A stretch of DNA of 33,345 bases from an uncultured bacterium (GTDB lineage Bacteria > Patescibacteriota > Minisyncoccia > Phycocordibacterales > CAIZLB01). The position numbers and the translations under genes are program-made. The stretch is taken from contig CAIJKW010000031.1 in assembly GCA_903821355.1 (NCBI GenBank), forward strand, positions 1 through 33,345. Direction: 5' to 3'. The notes beneath the pieces were generated by a model. The model was not told the origin of the DNA and did not search any database. It saw nothing but the letters and a program-made list of their open reading frames with translations. Numbering within the stretch: position 1 is the stretch's first letter; the number at the start of each line of letters is the position of its first letter. Of the stretch, positions 25,855 to 33,345 are shown piece after piece.

Positions 25855-26217
25855 ATGAAAACATTGTTTGAGATTTTACCAGGAATAAATGCCGTCATAT
25901 TCTTCGCTGCATTTTTTATTGTACTCAGTTTCTTCAGGAAGTATCTGATCCCTGCCGCCTCGATTTTTACGCTGTCGACCATCGTACTGATCTTCCTGTG
26001 GTTTATCGTCTTCTCTGATATCGGTCAACGCGCCTATGGCAATGATCTGTTTTTCAAGGAAGGTATTATGCCACTCGAAAAACAATTCTGCATCACAGGC
26101 TTCTTCGGATTCTTTTGCGCCGCCATGCTCAATGTTATAAATGTTTTCGGAGTGTGGATTGACCGACGTACCCCAAAGAAGAATTCAAGATGTGACGAGG
26201 ACAGTTTGTCTGATTGA
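25855..26217 (+). CDS. Small 3-TM membrane protein
   Basis: MKTLFEILPGINAVIFFAAFFIVLSFF...; three hydrophobic segments; terminator downstream. Confidence 0.65.
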   Translation: MKTLFEILPGINAVIFFAAFFIVLSFFRKYLIPAASIFTLSTIVLIFLWFIVFSDIGQRAYGNDLFFKEGIMPLEKQFCITGFFGFFCAAMLNVINVFGVWIDRRTPKKNSRCDEDSLSD

Positions 26218-26272
26218 AATTCCTCACGCACTCCTGCTTGGAAATTCGTCTTTTGACGGATCAAGGACTCGG

Positions 26273-26301
26273 AACCGTACAGCTGGTCTGTGCGGTTTTC
26301 C
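26273..26301 (+). terminator. Intrinsic terminator
   Basis: AACCGTACAG-CTGGT-CTGTGCGGTTTT. Confidence 0.75.
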
Positions 26302-26432
26302 TTTGATCTGTGTTTTGCATATTTTGGTAATTCATTGTAAAGTATCTTTAGATTTTTAGGGCTTTTCTGATGGGGAAGTTGCTCTTGTTTTAAATCTTTT
26401 TTGATAGCTTTGTTTGAGTTCAGATATGATCT

Positions 26433-26468
26433 CATAATCTAATTGTTGGCGAGTGCCAATGGATTACG
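26433..26468 (+). ncRNA. Structured leader RNA motif, instance 2
   Basis: Outer stem CATAATC 26433-26439/GATTACG 26462-26468; inner TTGGC-GAGT-GCCAA 26446-26459. Confidence 0.5.
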
Positions 26469-26504
26469 AATTGTGGATCTACCTGTATTCAACCCAAAAT
26501 TGTC

Positions 26505-26861
26505 ATGTTCCATAAATTTACAGCTGAAGATGTCGCCTTCCTCAACCTCTTCGTGTTCAACAACGCATTCTTCGTGATGTTCCTGTTGAACTTCGTCATT
26601 GTCATCACTGCTTCATACAAATACTGGGAGTTCAAGTTCCTGACATTCCGGCAAGCGTTCTTGGTGATAACGGCCGTCATTCTGACCACCTGCTGGATCT
26701 GCCTTCTTGGCCACTGGCTTTTGGGCATGAACAGGCAGGAGTTGCTTTCGTATTTCACCTGCCTCTACATCATGGCTCCCCTCACAGGGATTGCCGTATG
26801 TCAGAACAGACACTTTGCCAGTCCAAGTTCGGCGGATGAGCCGGACCCACTGAAGTGGTAG
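26505..26861 (+). CDS. Small 3-TM membrane protein
   Basis: 118-aa ORF with three hydrophobic segments; strong terminator downstream. Confidence 0.65.
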   Translation: MFHKFTAEDVAFLNLFVFNNAFFVMFLLNFVIVITASYKYWEFKFLTFRQAFLVITAVILTTCWICLLGHWLLGMNRQELLSYFTCLYIMAPLTGIAVCQNRHFASPSSADEPDPLKW

Positions 26862-26880
26862 GGGAGTTTTGTTTGATCAG

Positions 26881-26910
26881 CCGCCGCGCACAGAAGTGCG
26901 CGGCGGTTTT
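26881..26910 (+). terminator. GC-rich intrinsic terminator
   Basis: CCGCCGCGCAC-AGAA-GTGCGCGGCGG-TTTT. Confidence 0.88.
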
Positions 26911-26978
26911 AAAATCCCAGCATAATACCCAGCCACAAAAGACAAAGTCGCAAAAGACAAAAAACCAGACAAAGAGAA

Positions 26979-27031
26979 AACCCCACCAACTCCAGAATGG
27001 AGCAGCGGGGCTCTCTGGGGTTGGTGGGGTT
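26979..27031 (-). terminator. Long hairpin terminator of REC-like copy 2
   Basis: AACCCCACCAACTCCAGA ... TCTGGGGTTGGTGGGGTT; T-rich on the minus-strand 3' side. Confidence 0.75.
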
Positions 27032-27055
27032 GGGGTGTGTGTTGCGGGGGCAAGG

Positions 27056-27607
27056 TCAGTGATTTGCAGCTAGTTGCAGATTCCTCCGCTTAAGCGCTTT
27101 CCTGGCAGTATGTTCCGCTGTATCGGGGTCGCGGAATTTTTCCCGCCCCGTTGTCTTTACTGGGAATTTCTTTTCGAGCGCCCTGAGTATATCCCGTGTC
27201 AGGTGTGAAGTGACAAGGATAACCTGTAGTCCAGCTCTTTCTTCCTTTACGCTTTCAAGCTGTTCTTTTTCAAGCACATCGTGCGTGAAGAGAATGACCT
27301 TCAAGCCTTTATGGGTGGCTCGCAGGTATTTATACAGCACCACACCAGGATTGTCCTCGATGACTTTCTCCGTCGTTTGAGCCTCTGAGAGGAGGTCAAA
27401 ATGAGGATTGTAAATCATCGTGTCACTGATTAGCACCGTTGGGCGCTCTTCGGTGACAGGTGTGCTGAACAACTCGATGGCATCAACCGCACTTCTGCAG
27501 TGTCTGACATCAAAGCCTGCATCTTCCAAGGCGTTAATCGTCGGAGCGGAAACAGACAAGTGGCGACTTACAAAGGCCACGACTCTCGTATTCTTTGACG
27601 GGTTCAT
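27056..27607 (-). CDS. Degenerate response-regulator receiver-like protein (copy 2)
   Basis: TRVVAFVSRHLSVSAPTINALEDAGFDVRHCRSAVDAIELF...TVLISDTMIY...LKVILFTHD; paralog of copy 1. Confidence 0.68.
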   Translation of the reverse strand: MNPSKNTRVVAFVSRHLSVSAPTINALEDAGFDVRHCRSAVDAIELFSTPVTEERPTVLISDTMIYNPHFDLLSEAQTTEKVIEDNPGVVLYKYLRATHKGLKVILFTHDVLEKEQLESVKEERAGLQVILVTSHLTRDILRALEKKFPVKTTGREKFRDPDTAEHTARKALKRRNLQLAANH

Positions 27608-27643
27608 TAATTTTGATTGTGTTCGGTTGTATTCTGAATTTCT

Positions 27644-27670
27644 GGACTACATTAGGAACGTCCCTAGTCC
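27644..27670 (-). promoter_or_regulatory. TSS-proximal 5'-UTR hairpin of REC-like copy 2
   Basis: Minus strand GGACTA...TAGTCC; promoter TGGACA-16-TACTAT (27678-27705) puts the TSS at about 27670. Confidence 0.5.
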
Positions 27671-27857
27671 AAAAACAATAGTACCACAGATAATTAGATT
27701 GTCCATATAATTTGCCGTAAGTTTAATAGGTGGGTGTAATACTTGATAGGGTAGATGGACAAAGTTGTATCTAAGCGTAAAATTAATTGAGGTTTTATAT
27801 CGTAAAAGGTATAAATAAAATAGATCTTTAATAGATAGTTGAATTCAGAAAAGATCT

Positions 27858-27890
27858 CAGAATCGCTGGCGGGTGCCGGATAAGATTGTG
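27858..27890 (+). ncRNA. Structured leader RNA motif, instance 3
   Basis: Outer stem CAGAATC 27858-27864/GATTGTG 27884-27890 (one mismatch); inner CTGGC-GGGT-GCCGG 27866-27879. Confidence 0.5.
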
Positions 27891-27919
27891 AGTCAGACTG
27901 TATTCAACATACAACATCA

Positions 27920-28195
27920 ATGAAAAATTCAGCTTTGGTTTACTTGTACATCACTGTGACCCTCTTTCATGTCGCTGTTTTCTTTTTCTCCGCAACACTT
28001 GCTCTTAGATTTAAGCACAGCAAAGGGTTTCGTAAGCTTTGGATCTTTATCATTTCAATTCTTCCGATTCTTCTATTTCTATGCTTTACTCTCGCGTCTG
28101 CATTACTTGGCGGTTTAAGTCTTTGCCTGATTGCTGTCAGCTTGATAGCTGTGGTACTTGCTGGCTTCGAGCTTGGTCTTTGTAAGTTCAGATGA
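27920..28195 (+). CDS. Small 3-TM membrane protein
   Basis: 91-aa highly hydrophobic ORF; terminator downstream. Confidence 0.65.
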   Translation: MKNSALVYLYITVTLFHVAVFFFSATLALRFKHSKGFRKLWIFIISILPILLFLCFTLASALLGGLSLCLIAVSLIAVVLAGFELGLCKFR

Positions 28196-28252
28196 TGCGG
28201 TGGTATGAAGAAAATCACAAAAGACTGATTGCACATCAATGCCTCAGTTTTC

Positions 28253-28285
28253 AAAACCGCAGTAGGTTTAGGCCTCTGCGGTTTT
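28253..28285 (+). terminator. Intrinsic terminator
   Basis: AAAACCGCAG ... CTGCGGTTTT. Confidence 0.8.
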
Positions 28286-28310
28286 CTGCTTTGTAGAATT
28301 ATTAAATTAT

Positions 28311-28412
28311 TTACGAATTGTTTTTCTCCTCTTCCTCCGCTAGAAGTTCACAATACTTTTCAATACCTGCGATGATCTTGGCGGAGGTGGTGTACCAGTG
28401 GGTGGTGATTAG
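28311..28412 (-). pseudogene. Possible C-terminal remnant of a lost gene
   Basis: Open frame without start, ILLITTHWYTTSAKIIAGIEKYCELLAEEEEKNNS*, overlapping the 3' end of the kinase gene. Confidence 0.3.
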
Positions 28413-29842
28413 GAGGATTTATTGTAATTAAGTGGAATATTGACTGTAAAAATTGTGCCTTTTTGACTATCACTTTCAACTTCAATCTCACCATTGAAAT
28501 ATTTTTTTAGAATATGCTTTGTAGCAGATAATCCTATTCCACACCCATGTTCTTTTTTTGTTGTATAAAAAGGATCAAATATGTTATCCATAATACTTTT
28601 GTCCATACCGATTCCATTATCCACAACATTAATAATTAGATTATCTAAATTTTGCCTAGTCTTTATCAAGACAAAGCAACGTTCTTTTTTATCAGAAAAG
28701 ATTGGGTTAAGAGCACGATCGTGAGAATCTATGCCGTTTGATACAAGATTCATGATGATGTGGGAAAAAAGTGTTTGCGATCCATATATCTTCATCGTTT
28801 TATAATTATCCTCTAATAAGACACTCACTCTGTTTTTATCTGATTTATATTTTAATATACCTATTACTGACAGTATTTCATCCTTAGGGTCAAAAAAAGT
28901 GTAGATATTGTCAAGTTTTATATACTTCTTTGATTGGCTAATTAAAGTTTCTATTTTTTTTATAGATGGAATTAATTGATTTATTAAATCCTTAGCCTCC
29001 TTTATTTTAAACGCTTGCAGATTCAAATTAATGTTTGTTAAAGGATTGATTATGTCATGGAATAATCCAGAGGAGATTCTTCCGAATTCAACCATTCTAT
29101 ACATAGAGTTTATTTTGTCTATTTGCATTTTTTTGATTTCTTCTGTCCTGTCCGATACTTTCTTTTCAAGACTATCTTTTTCTATCTGTAGTTTTATTTC
29201 GGCTTCCCTTGATCTTCTTAATGATTTTTCAAGCTGGTCGTTGCTTAACCAAGAAAATAAAGAAGCAAATATCAACAAGGAAGAATATTCTATTACGTCA
29301 TACTTATTAAATGAGTTATTTTTCCAATTGTGATCTACTTTTAAAAAGACACCATCTTCCATATAATTAAATAAACCTAAATGAATGGATAATATGATTG
29401 CGCACGTCAGTCCAGCTTTAGAGTTTATTAATATACCTGATATTAATACAGTAATAAATAAGGCAATTAATACTGTCGGCAGGTCTGCACCCCAGTGAGC
29501 TGATCCGTAAAATACACAAGTATAAATTAATAATAATATAATGACACTGCCAAGTGTAACTCTTCCGTTATTGGACAGTAAAAAAGAAAATAAACTTACA
29601 ATAATAAATAAAATAAGGATAATTGCTGGTACGCCCATATAGTTTGCCCCTTTCATCAATGAAGATTGGATGGATAGTATTAGTAATATAAGTAAAAACG
29701 TCGCTATTCCTAGTGATAGTATGTTTAAAATAAACTTTTTTCTCAGAGTGTCTTCGTGAATAACTTTTTTAGTAAATATTAAAAATCTTACAAAATTATA
29801 AAACTCTCTTATTTTTTTTGATGTATATCTTAGAATTGACAT
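28409..29842 (-). CDS. Membrane sensor histidine kinase
   Basis: Multiple N-terminal TM segments, H-box LFHDIINPLTNI, ATPase VVDNGIGMDKSIMDNIFDPFYTTKKEHGCGIGLS; alternative TTG start 29899. Confidence 0.9.
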   Translation of the reverse strand: MSILRYTSKKIREFYNFVRFLIFTKKVIHEDTLRKKFILNILSLGIATFLLILLILSIQSSLMKGANYMGVPAIILILFIIVSLFSFLLSNNGRVTLGSVIILLLIYTCVFYGSAHWGADLPTVLIALFITVLISGILINSKAGLTCAIILSIHLGLFNYMEDGVFLKVDHNWKNNSFNKYDVIEYSSLLIFASLFSWLSNDQLEKSLRRSREAEIKLQIEKDSLEKKVSDRTEEIKKMQIDKINSMYRMVEFGRISSGLFHDIINPLTNINLNLQAFKIKEAKDLINQLIPSIKKIETLISQSKKYIKLDNIYTFFDPKDEILSVIGILKYKSDKNRVSVLLEDNYKTMKIYGSQTLFSHIIMNLVSNGIDSHDRALNPIFSDKKERCFVLIKTRQNLDNLIINVVDNGIGMDKSIMDNIFDPFYTTKKEHGCGIGLSATKHILKKYFNGEIEVESDSQKGTIFTVNIPLNYNKSS

Positions 29843-29910
29843 AGATTTGTGACTTGGTTTTTGGTTGCTAATCAAAACTGATTTATTTTTAATACACAAA
29901 GTTTACTTTA

Positions 29911-29930
29911 TTATTGATTTAAATCAATAA
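29911..29930. promoter_or_regulatory. 20-bp perfect palindrome upstream of the histidine kinase
   Basis: TTATTGATTTAAATCAATAA. Confidence 0.5.
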
Positions 29931-30048
29931 ACTATCTGCTATTCTTTTTTGCATATAATTCAGATTATTAAGTTGTATATTTATCAATATTATTGATGAA
30001 TTATACAGCTCAATATCTAAATCCAAGAAACTATCTACAAAAATTTGA

Positions 30049-30080
30049 AACATCGGAATACTCGACAGTATTCCGATGTT
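30049..30080. repeat. Perfect 14-bp stem hairpin in the RR-HK intergenic region
   Basis: AACATCGGAATACT-CGAC-AGTATTCCGATGTT. Confidence 0.8.
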
Positions 30081-30111
30081 AATTATAAAGTATTGAATTC
30101 ATTATTTATAT

Positions 30112-30147
30112 AAAAAAAATATAAAGAAAAGCCGAAGATTTTCTTTA
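30112..30147 (-). terminator. Intrinsic terminator of the response regulator gene
   Basis: Minus strand AAAGAAAATCTTCGGCTTTTCTTT followed by ATATTTTTTTT; CUUCGG-type loop. Confidence 0.65.
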
Positions 30148-30154
30148 TTCTTAT

Positions 30155-30823
30155 TTAAGGTTTATTTAATCTATAACCACGTCCATTTATTGTATATATC
30201 ATCCTTTTGTCTTTTGACTCAATCTTTTTTCTCAAATTTCTAATATGGGTCTCTATAGTATTCGTAAAAGGGCTCGCATCTCTATCCCATACTTCTTCTA
30301 AAATTCTTCCTCTTGTAATAATTCTTCCTTCATTTCTGGCAAAACAACTTAATAGCATATACTCTCTCCTTGTTAAATAAAGATCGTGGCCGTCTTTTGT
30401 GACAGTTTGAGTATTTGTGTCTATAACAATATCGTCTAAGACCATAACATCTTCTAGGATTTCGTACGGCCTTTTCGTTAAGACGTTTATTCTTGCAATA
30501 AGCTCCTCCATATTAAAAGGCTTTGTGATGTAATCATCAGCTCCAATTTTAAGCATTGCAATCTTATCGGGTATTTCTGATTGTGTCGAAACAACAAGAA
30601 TGGGACAAGTTATTCCCTCGGCTCTAATTTCCTTACATACTGTCACACCATCTTTTTCTGGTAGAACTAAATCCAATAATATTATCTTATATTTATTAGT
30701 CCTTGCTATGTAAGACCCGCTTTTACCATCATGTACCATATCGACATTAAAGCAGCATGCTTCCAAAGACCTCTTTATTGTTTGAGCTAAAAATATATCA
30801 TCTTCTATAATAAGTATTTTCAT
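30155..30823 (-). CDS. OmpR/PhoB-family response regulator
   Basis: MKILIIEDD, LLDLVLPEKDG, VSTQSEIPDKIAMLKIGADDYITKPF, winged-helix HIRNLRKKIESKDKRMIYTINGRGYRL. Confidence 0.94.
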   Translation of the reverse strand: MKILIIEDDIFLAQTIKRSLEACCFNVDMVHDGKSGSYIARTNKYKIILLDLVLPEKDGVTVCKEIRAEGITCPILVVSTQSEIPDKIAMLKIGADDYITKPFNMEELIARINVLTKRPYEILEDVMVLDDIVIDTNTQTVTKDGHDLYLTRREYMLLSCFARNEGRIITRGRILEEVWDRDASPFTNTIETHIRNLRKKIESKDKRMIYTINGRGYRLNKP

Positions 30824-30995
30824 CTTCTAAAAAATTAAAATTATAATACTAGTATTAACGCATATTTAATATTAACAAAACATAAAGAAAAAGCATCGAA
30901 TGTTAACAAACTTGTGGATAACCACCCCGATAATACATAAACTTGTCCCAAAAACTCACCTTGCACCCTAACCCATCTACCCTTATAATCTCACC

Positions 30996-31319
30996 ATGAC
31001 CTCATCCATCGTAAAACTTATAATCTTCGTTCCTTTAACTCACACTAACATCGTACGCGAAGCGATGGGGAAGGCGGGAGCAGGGAAGATTGGCAATTAT
31101 ACTTATTGCACTTTTTCATCGCGTGGCATTGGTAGATTTAAGGGAGAACTTGGATCTAATCCGTATATTGGTGAAGTTGGAAAGATTGAAGAAGTAGAAG
31201 AGGAGAGAATAGAAACTGTTTGCTCAAGAGAAAATCTTCAAGCTGTAATTTCTGCGGTTAAAGTGGTACATCCATATGAAGAGATGGCATTTGATGTCTA
31301 TCCGTTGGTGACGCTCTAA
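30996..31319 (+). CDS. NIF3/YqfO-like (CutA-fold) domain protein
   Basis: GAGKIGNYTYCTFSSRGIGRFKGELGSNPYIGEVGKIEEVEEERIE...VHPYEEMAFDVYPL. Confidence 0.8.
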   Translation: MTSSIVKLIIFVPLTHTNIVREAMGKAGAGKIGNYTYCTFSSRGIGRFKGELGSNPYIGEVGKIEEVEEERIETVCSRENLQAVISAVKVVHPYEEMAFDVYPLVTL

Positions 31320-31471
31320 AATTAAGAGATTTTCTTGATATATAATATCCTTTACTTCTCCCACCCATGAGGTATGCTTTGGTCTAGAGTCGGTCTTTGT
31401 AATATGAATCGACCAACCCCCTCAACGGAGAAACTAGAATAAAAACAACCAAACCATAGAGAACCAACACC

Positions 31472-32245
31472 ATGTCTGAAACCATGTTTAGAGAATTGTT
31501 TCCACTTGAAGACCCAAAATTTACCGCAAATGAGATGGCGACCATCGACAACAACCTGAGGCAACTCAAGCGTTGGTTGTGTATGGAAAACCAAGATCAT
31601 CACCTTGGCTTGGCCATGTTCAGAGCTCTGCTTAGCGGAGACGAGGACGACTTTGCCAAGTACGCCCCGGGCTTCTTTTTCAGCGGCAGGCACGTCAATA
31701 CCTACCCATCGATTCCAACGGTGAAAGGCGCTTTGACTGTTCGGGTGAAAGAGTCTGAACCTCTGCAGCTGCCTTCCTGGGCTTCACATTGCGTTTTTCA
31801 AGGTATTTATCGCCCTCGTGCTATTGACTTGATGGCCCTTTACGAAACCTCAAGGATGCACAAGGATTACAACGACGTCACGGGAAGACCGACGACAGGG
31901 CATGAAGTCCTAAGCGGCCTTATCCAAGAATACGAGCCTGAAAACGATAACCCGTCAAAGGTCTACATCGCTGATCGGAACGACAAAATCCACGGCTGTC
32001 ATGGGATAGGGACACTCCTGTATCTCAAGCGGAACAAGTTGAATCTTCCTCAAATCTTCTTGCTTTGGGCGAAAGACAAAACCTTGTGCGCTCCGGCGAA
32101 TGCTTGCAGAAACTCGGAAGATGGACGGATTTACATCCCGTTCTGCTTCATGAGCGATGATCTATCGCATCCTATCAGATGGCAACCTGTTGGAGATCAG
32201 CACTTTCCCTCCACAATTGTGATGCTTGCCGCCGTAAAGGAGTAG
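31472..32245 (+). CDS. Orphan protein, unknown function
   Basis: 257-aa ORF, CA-rich leader, candidate promoter TTTACT-16-TATGCT (31351-31378), terminator downstream. Confidence 0.75.
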   Translation: MSETMFRELFPLEDPKFTANEMATIDNNLRQLKRWLCMENQDHHLGLAMFRALLSGDEDDFAKYAPGFFFSGRHVNTYPSIPTVKGALTVRVKESEPLQLPSWASHCVFQGIYRPRAIDLMALYETSRMHKDYNDVTGRPTTGHEVLSGLIQEYEPENDNPSKVYIADRNDKIHGCHGIGTLLYLKRNKLNLPQIFLLWAKDKTLCAPANACRNSEDGRIYIPFCFMSDDLSHPIRWQPVGDQHFPSTIVMLAAVKE

Positions 32246-32302
32246 TAATCGCAGAAGAAAGAGAGAAGGGAAGGACGTATTCATTCACATGCAATTAACC
32301 AC

Positions 32303-32342
32303 AACCCGTTATGAGAGCCCGTCGCTCTTGTGGCGGGTTTCT
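32303..32342 (+). terminator. Intrinsic terminator
   Basis: AACCCG-TTATG-AGAGC-CCGTC-GCTCT-TGTGG-CGGGTT. Confidence 0.6.
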
Positions 32343-32511
32343 CTTTGTGTTTTTTACGAATTTTAGATATTCAAATTACGCCACATTTTTTAGCTTTTGT
32401 ATGGTGTCTGACCCCTAAAAAAGTAGTATTCTTCATATTAGAGATCTTTGGAAAACACATGGCAGCAGCCGACCCAGGAACTCACTCATTCAAACAACCA
32501 ACACCAACTTA

Positions 32512-33318
32512 GTGAAAACAACAGAAATCAAGAGAGATCTATTGCCCGCCTGGTACACCATATCGTACAAGGACGGGGGTGTAGTGCTCGAGGTTCATCC
32601 TTTGGCACTTCTGTATCTGCAGGATAAGGCATGGTCAAATTCTCCGGCCCTGATTCGGATCAAGAAGCGTTACGGGTTATCAAACTTCGTCCCACCTCAA
32701 GATGGGGACTGGGGCTTTGACGGCGAAATCAAACGGACTAATTCAGTTCATTATGGCTGGATTGCTTGGAATATCAAATTTCCAAAGCTTTCTGGTTTGG
32801 ATGAACTGGGGCCCTTGTCTTGTTTGCAAACTGTTCTCCGACTGCTTTTTAATTCGCTTCATCTTTTTGATAGCATCACCACTTGCTCCTTCGCACAGCT
32901 TATGGTTCTCAAGGATTTTGAGTCGCCGATGAGCGAAGGATGCAATTCTGGTCTAGCAAGAATCACCGCCACCCTAGGCCCTCGGGCTATTGGGTGGATT
33001 TCAAGGCGGCCTCATTACGAAAGGATTCATCCTGTGATTGAGGCGATGGAGAATGTCTACTGTGAAATGGGTTTTGAATTGCCAGAACCAATGTTTGATC
33101 AGTTCGATGCGTTCTGCTTAAAATCGAGGGAAATCGTTCTTCAAGCCCCTGGCGTCGATAACAGACTTCGGGAAAGGGATTTGGATTGGGATTCTCCGTT
33201 TGTGGGTTATGACATTCACGCTCCAAATTCCAGTGCTCCTCAGTATCAACTTTGCTTCTTCGCAGGATTAGCGGCGTGGTACGATTTGATGCTCGAGGAA
33301 CTTTATGGGGAATTGTGA
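32512..33318 (+). CDS. Orphan protein, unknown function, GTG start
   Basis: 268-aa ORF; leader CAAACAACCAACACCAACTTA resembles that of 31472. Confidence 0.75.
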   Translation: MKTTEIKRDLLPAWYTISYKDGGVVLEVHPLALLYLQDKAWSNSPALIRIKKRYGLSNFVPPQDGDWGFDGEIKRTNSVHYGWIAWNIKFPKLSGLDELGPLSCLQTVLRLLFNSLHLFDSITTCSFAQLMVLKDFESPMSEGCNSGLARITATLGPRAIGWISRRPHYERIHPVIEAMENVYCEMGFELPEPMFDQFDAFCLKSREIVLQAPGVDNRLRERDLDWDSPFVGYDIHAPNSSAPQYQLCFFAGLAAWYDLMLEELYGEL

Positions 33319-33345
33319 GACGGTTTCGGCGATGGCGCCGGCGGG

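Noticed and set aside
26034-26813. Minus-strand ORFs 26034-26435, 26489-26758 and 26613-26813
   Set aside because: Overlap better supported plus-strand membrane protein genes, no coding character.
1-33345. CRISPR arrays, tRNA or rRNA genes, transposases
   Set aside because: No regularly spaced repeats, tRNA-like cloverleaf, rRNA core or transposase ORF recognised by eye; a scanner was not run.

Overview
The window looks like a chromosomal segment of an AT-rich Patescibacteria/CPR (Parcubacteria-like) bacterium. This is inferred from gene content and protein style, not from a database search. Its core is informational genes: RNase R, rpsP, a KH-domain protein, trmD, rpoB, rpoC, dnaG, rpoD, and a UvrD-type helicase with a C-terminal RecB-like nuclease domain. 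There are also a DsbA-like thioredoxin, a large Cys-rich secreted/anchored protein, a histidine kinase, an OmpR-type regulator and a NIF3/YqfO-like domain protein. Scattered among these are less AT-rich, apparently monocistronic orphan genes with strong GC-rich terminators and structured leaders. Main second-look items: (1) a duplicated two-part module (about 0.2-0.78 kb and 3.8-4.38 kb), each copy pairing a paralogous ~125-aa nuclease/toxin-like protein with a divergent, covarying structured RNA that ends in a terminator; (2) a covarying leader-RNA motif upstream of three tiny 3-TM protein genes (25.8, 26.4 and 27.9 kb); (3) two paralogous degenerate receiver-domain proteins with a shared TSS-proximal 5' hairpin; (4) GC-rich perfect inverted repeats inserted in frame in conserved enzymes, resembling Rickettsia palindromic elements. 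No tRNA, rRNA, CRISPR array or transposase was recognised.
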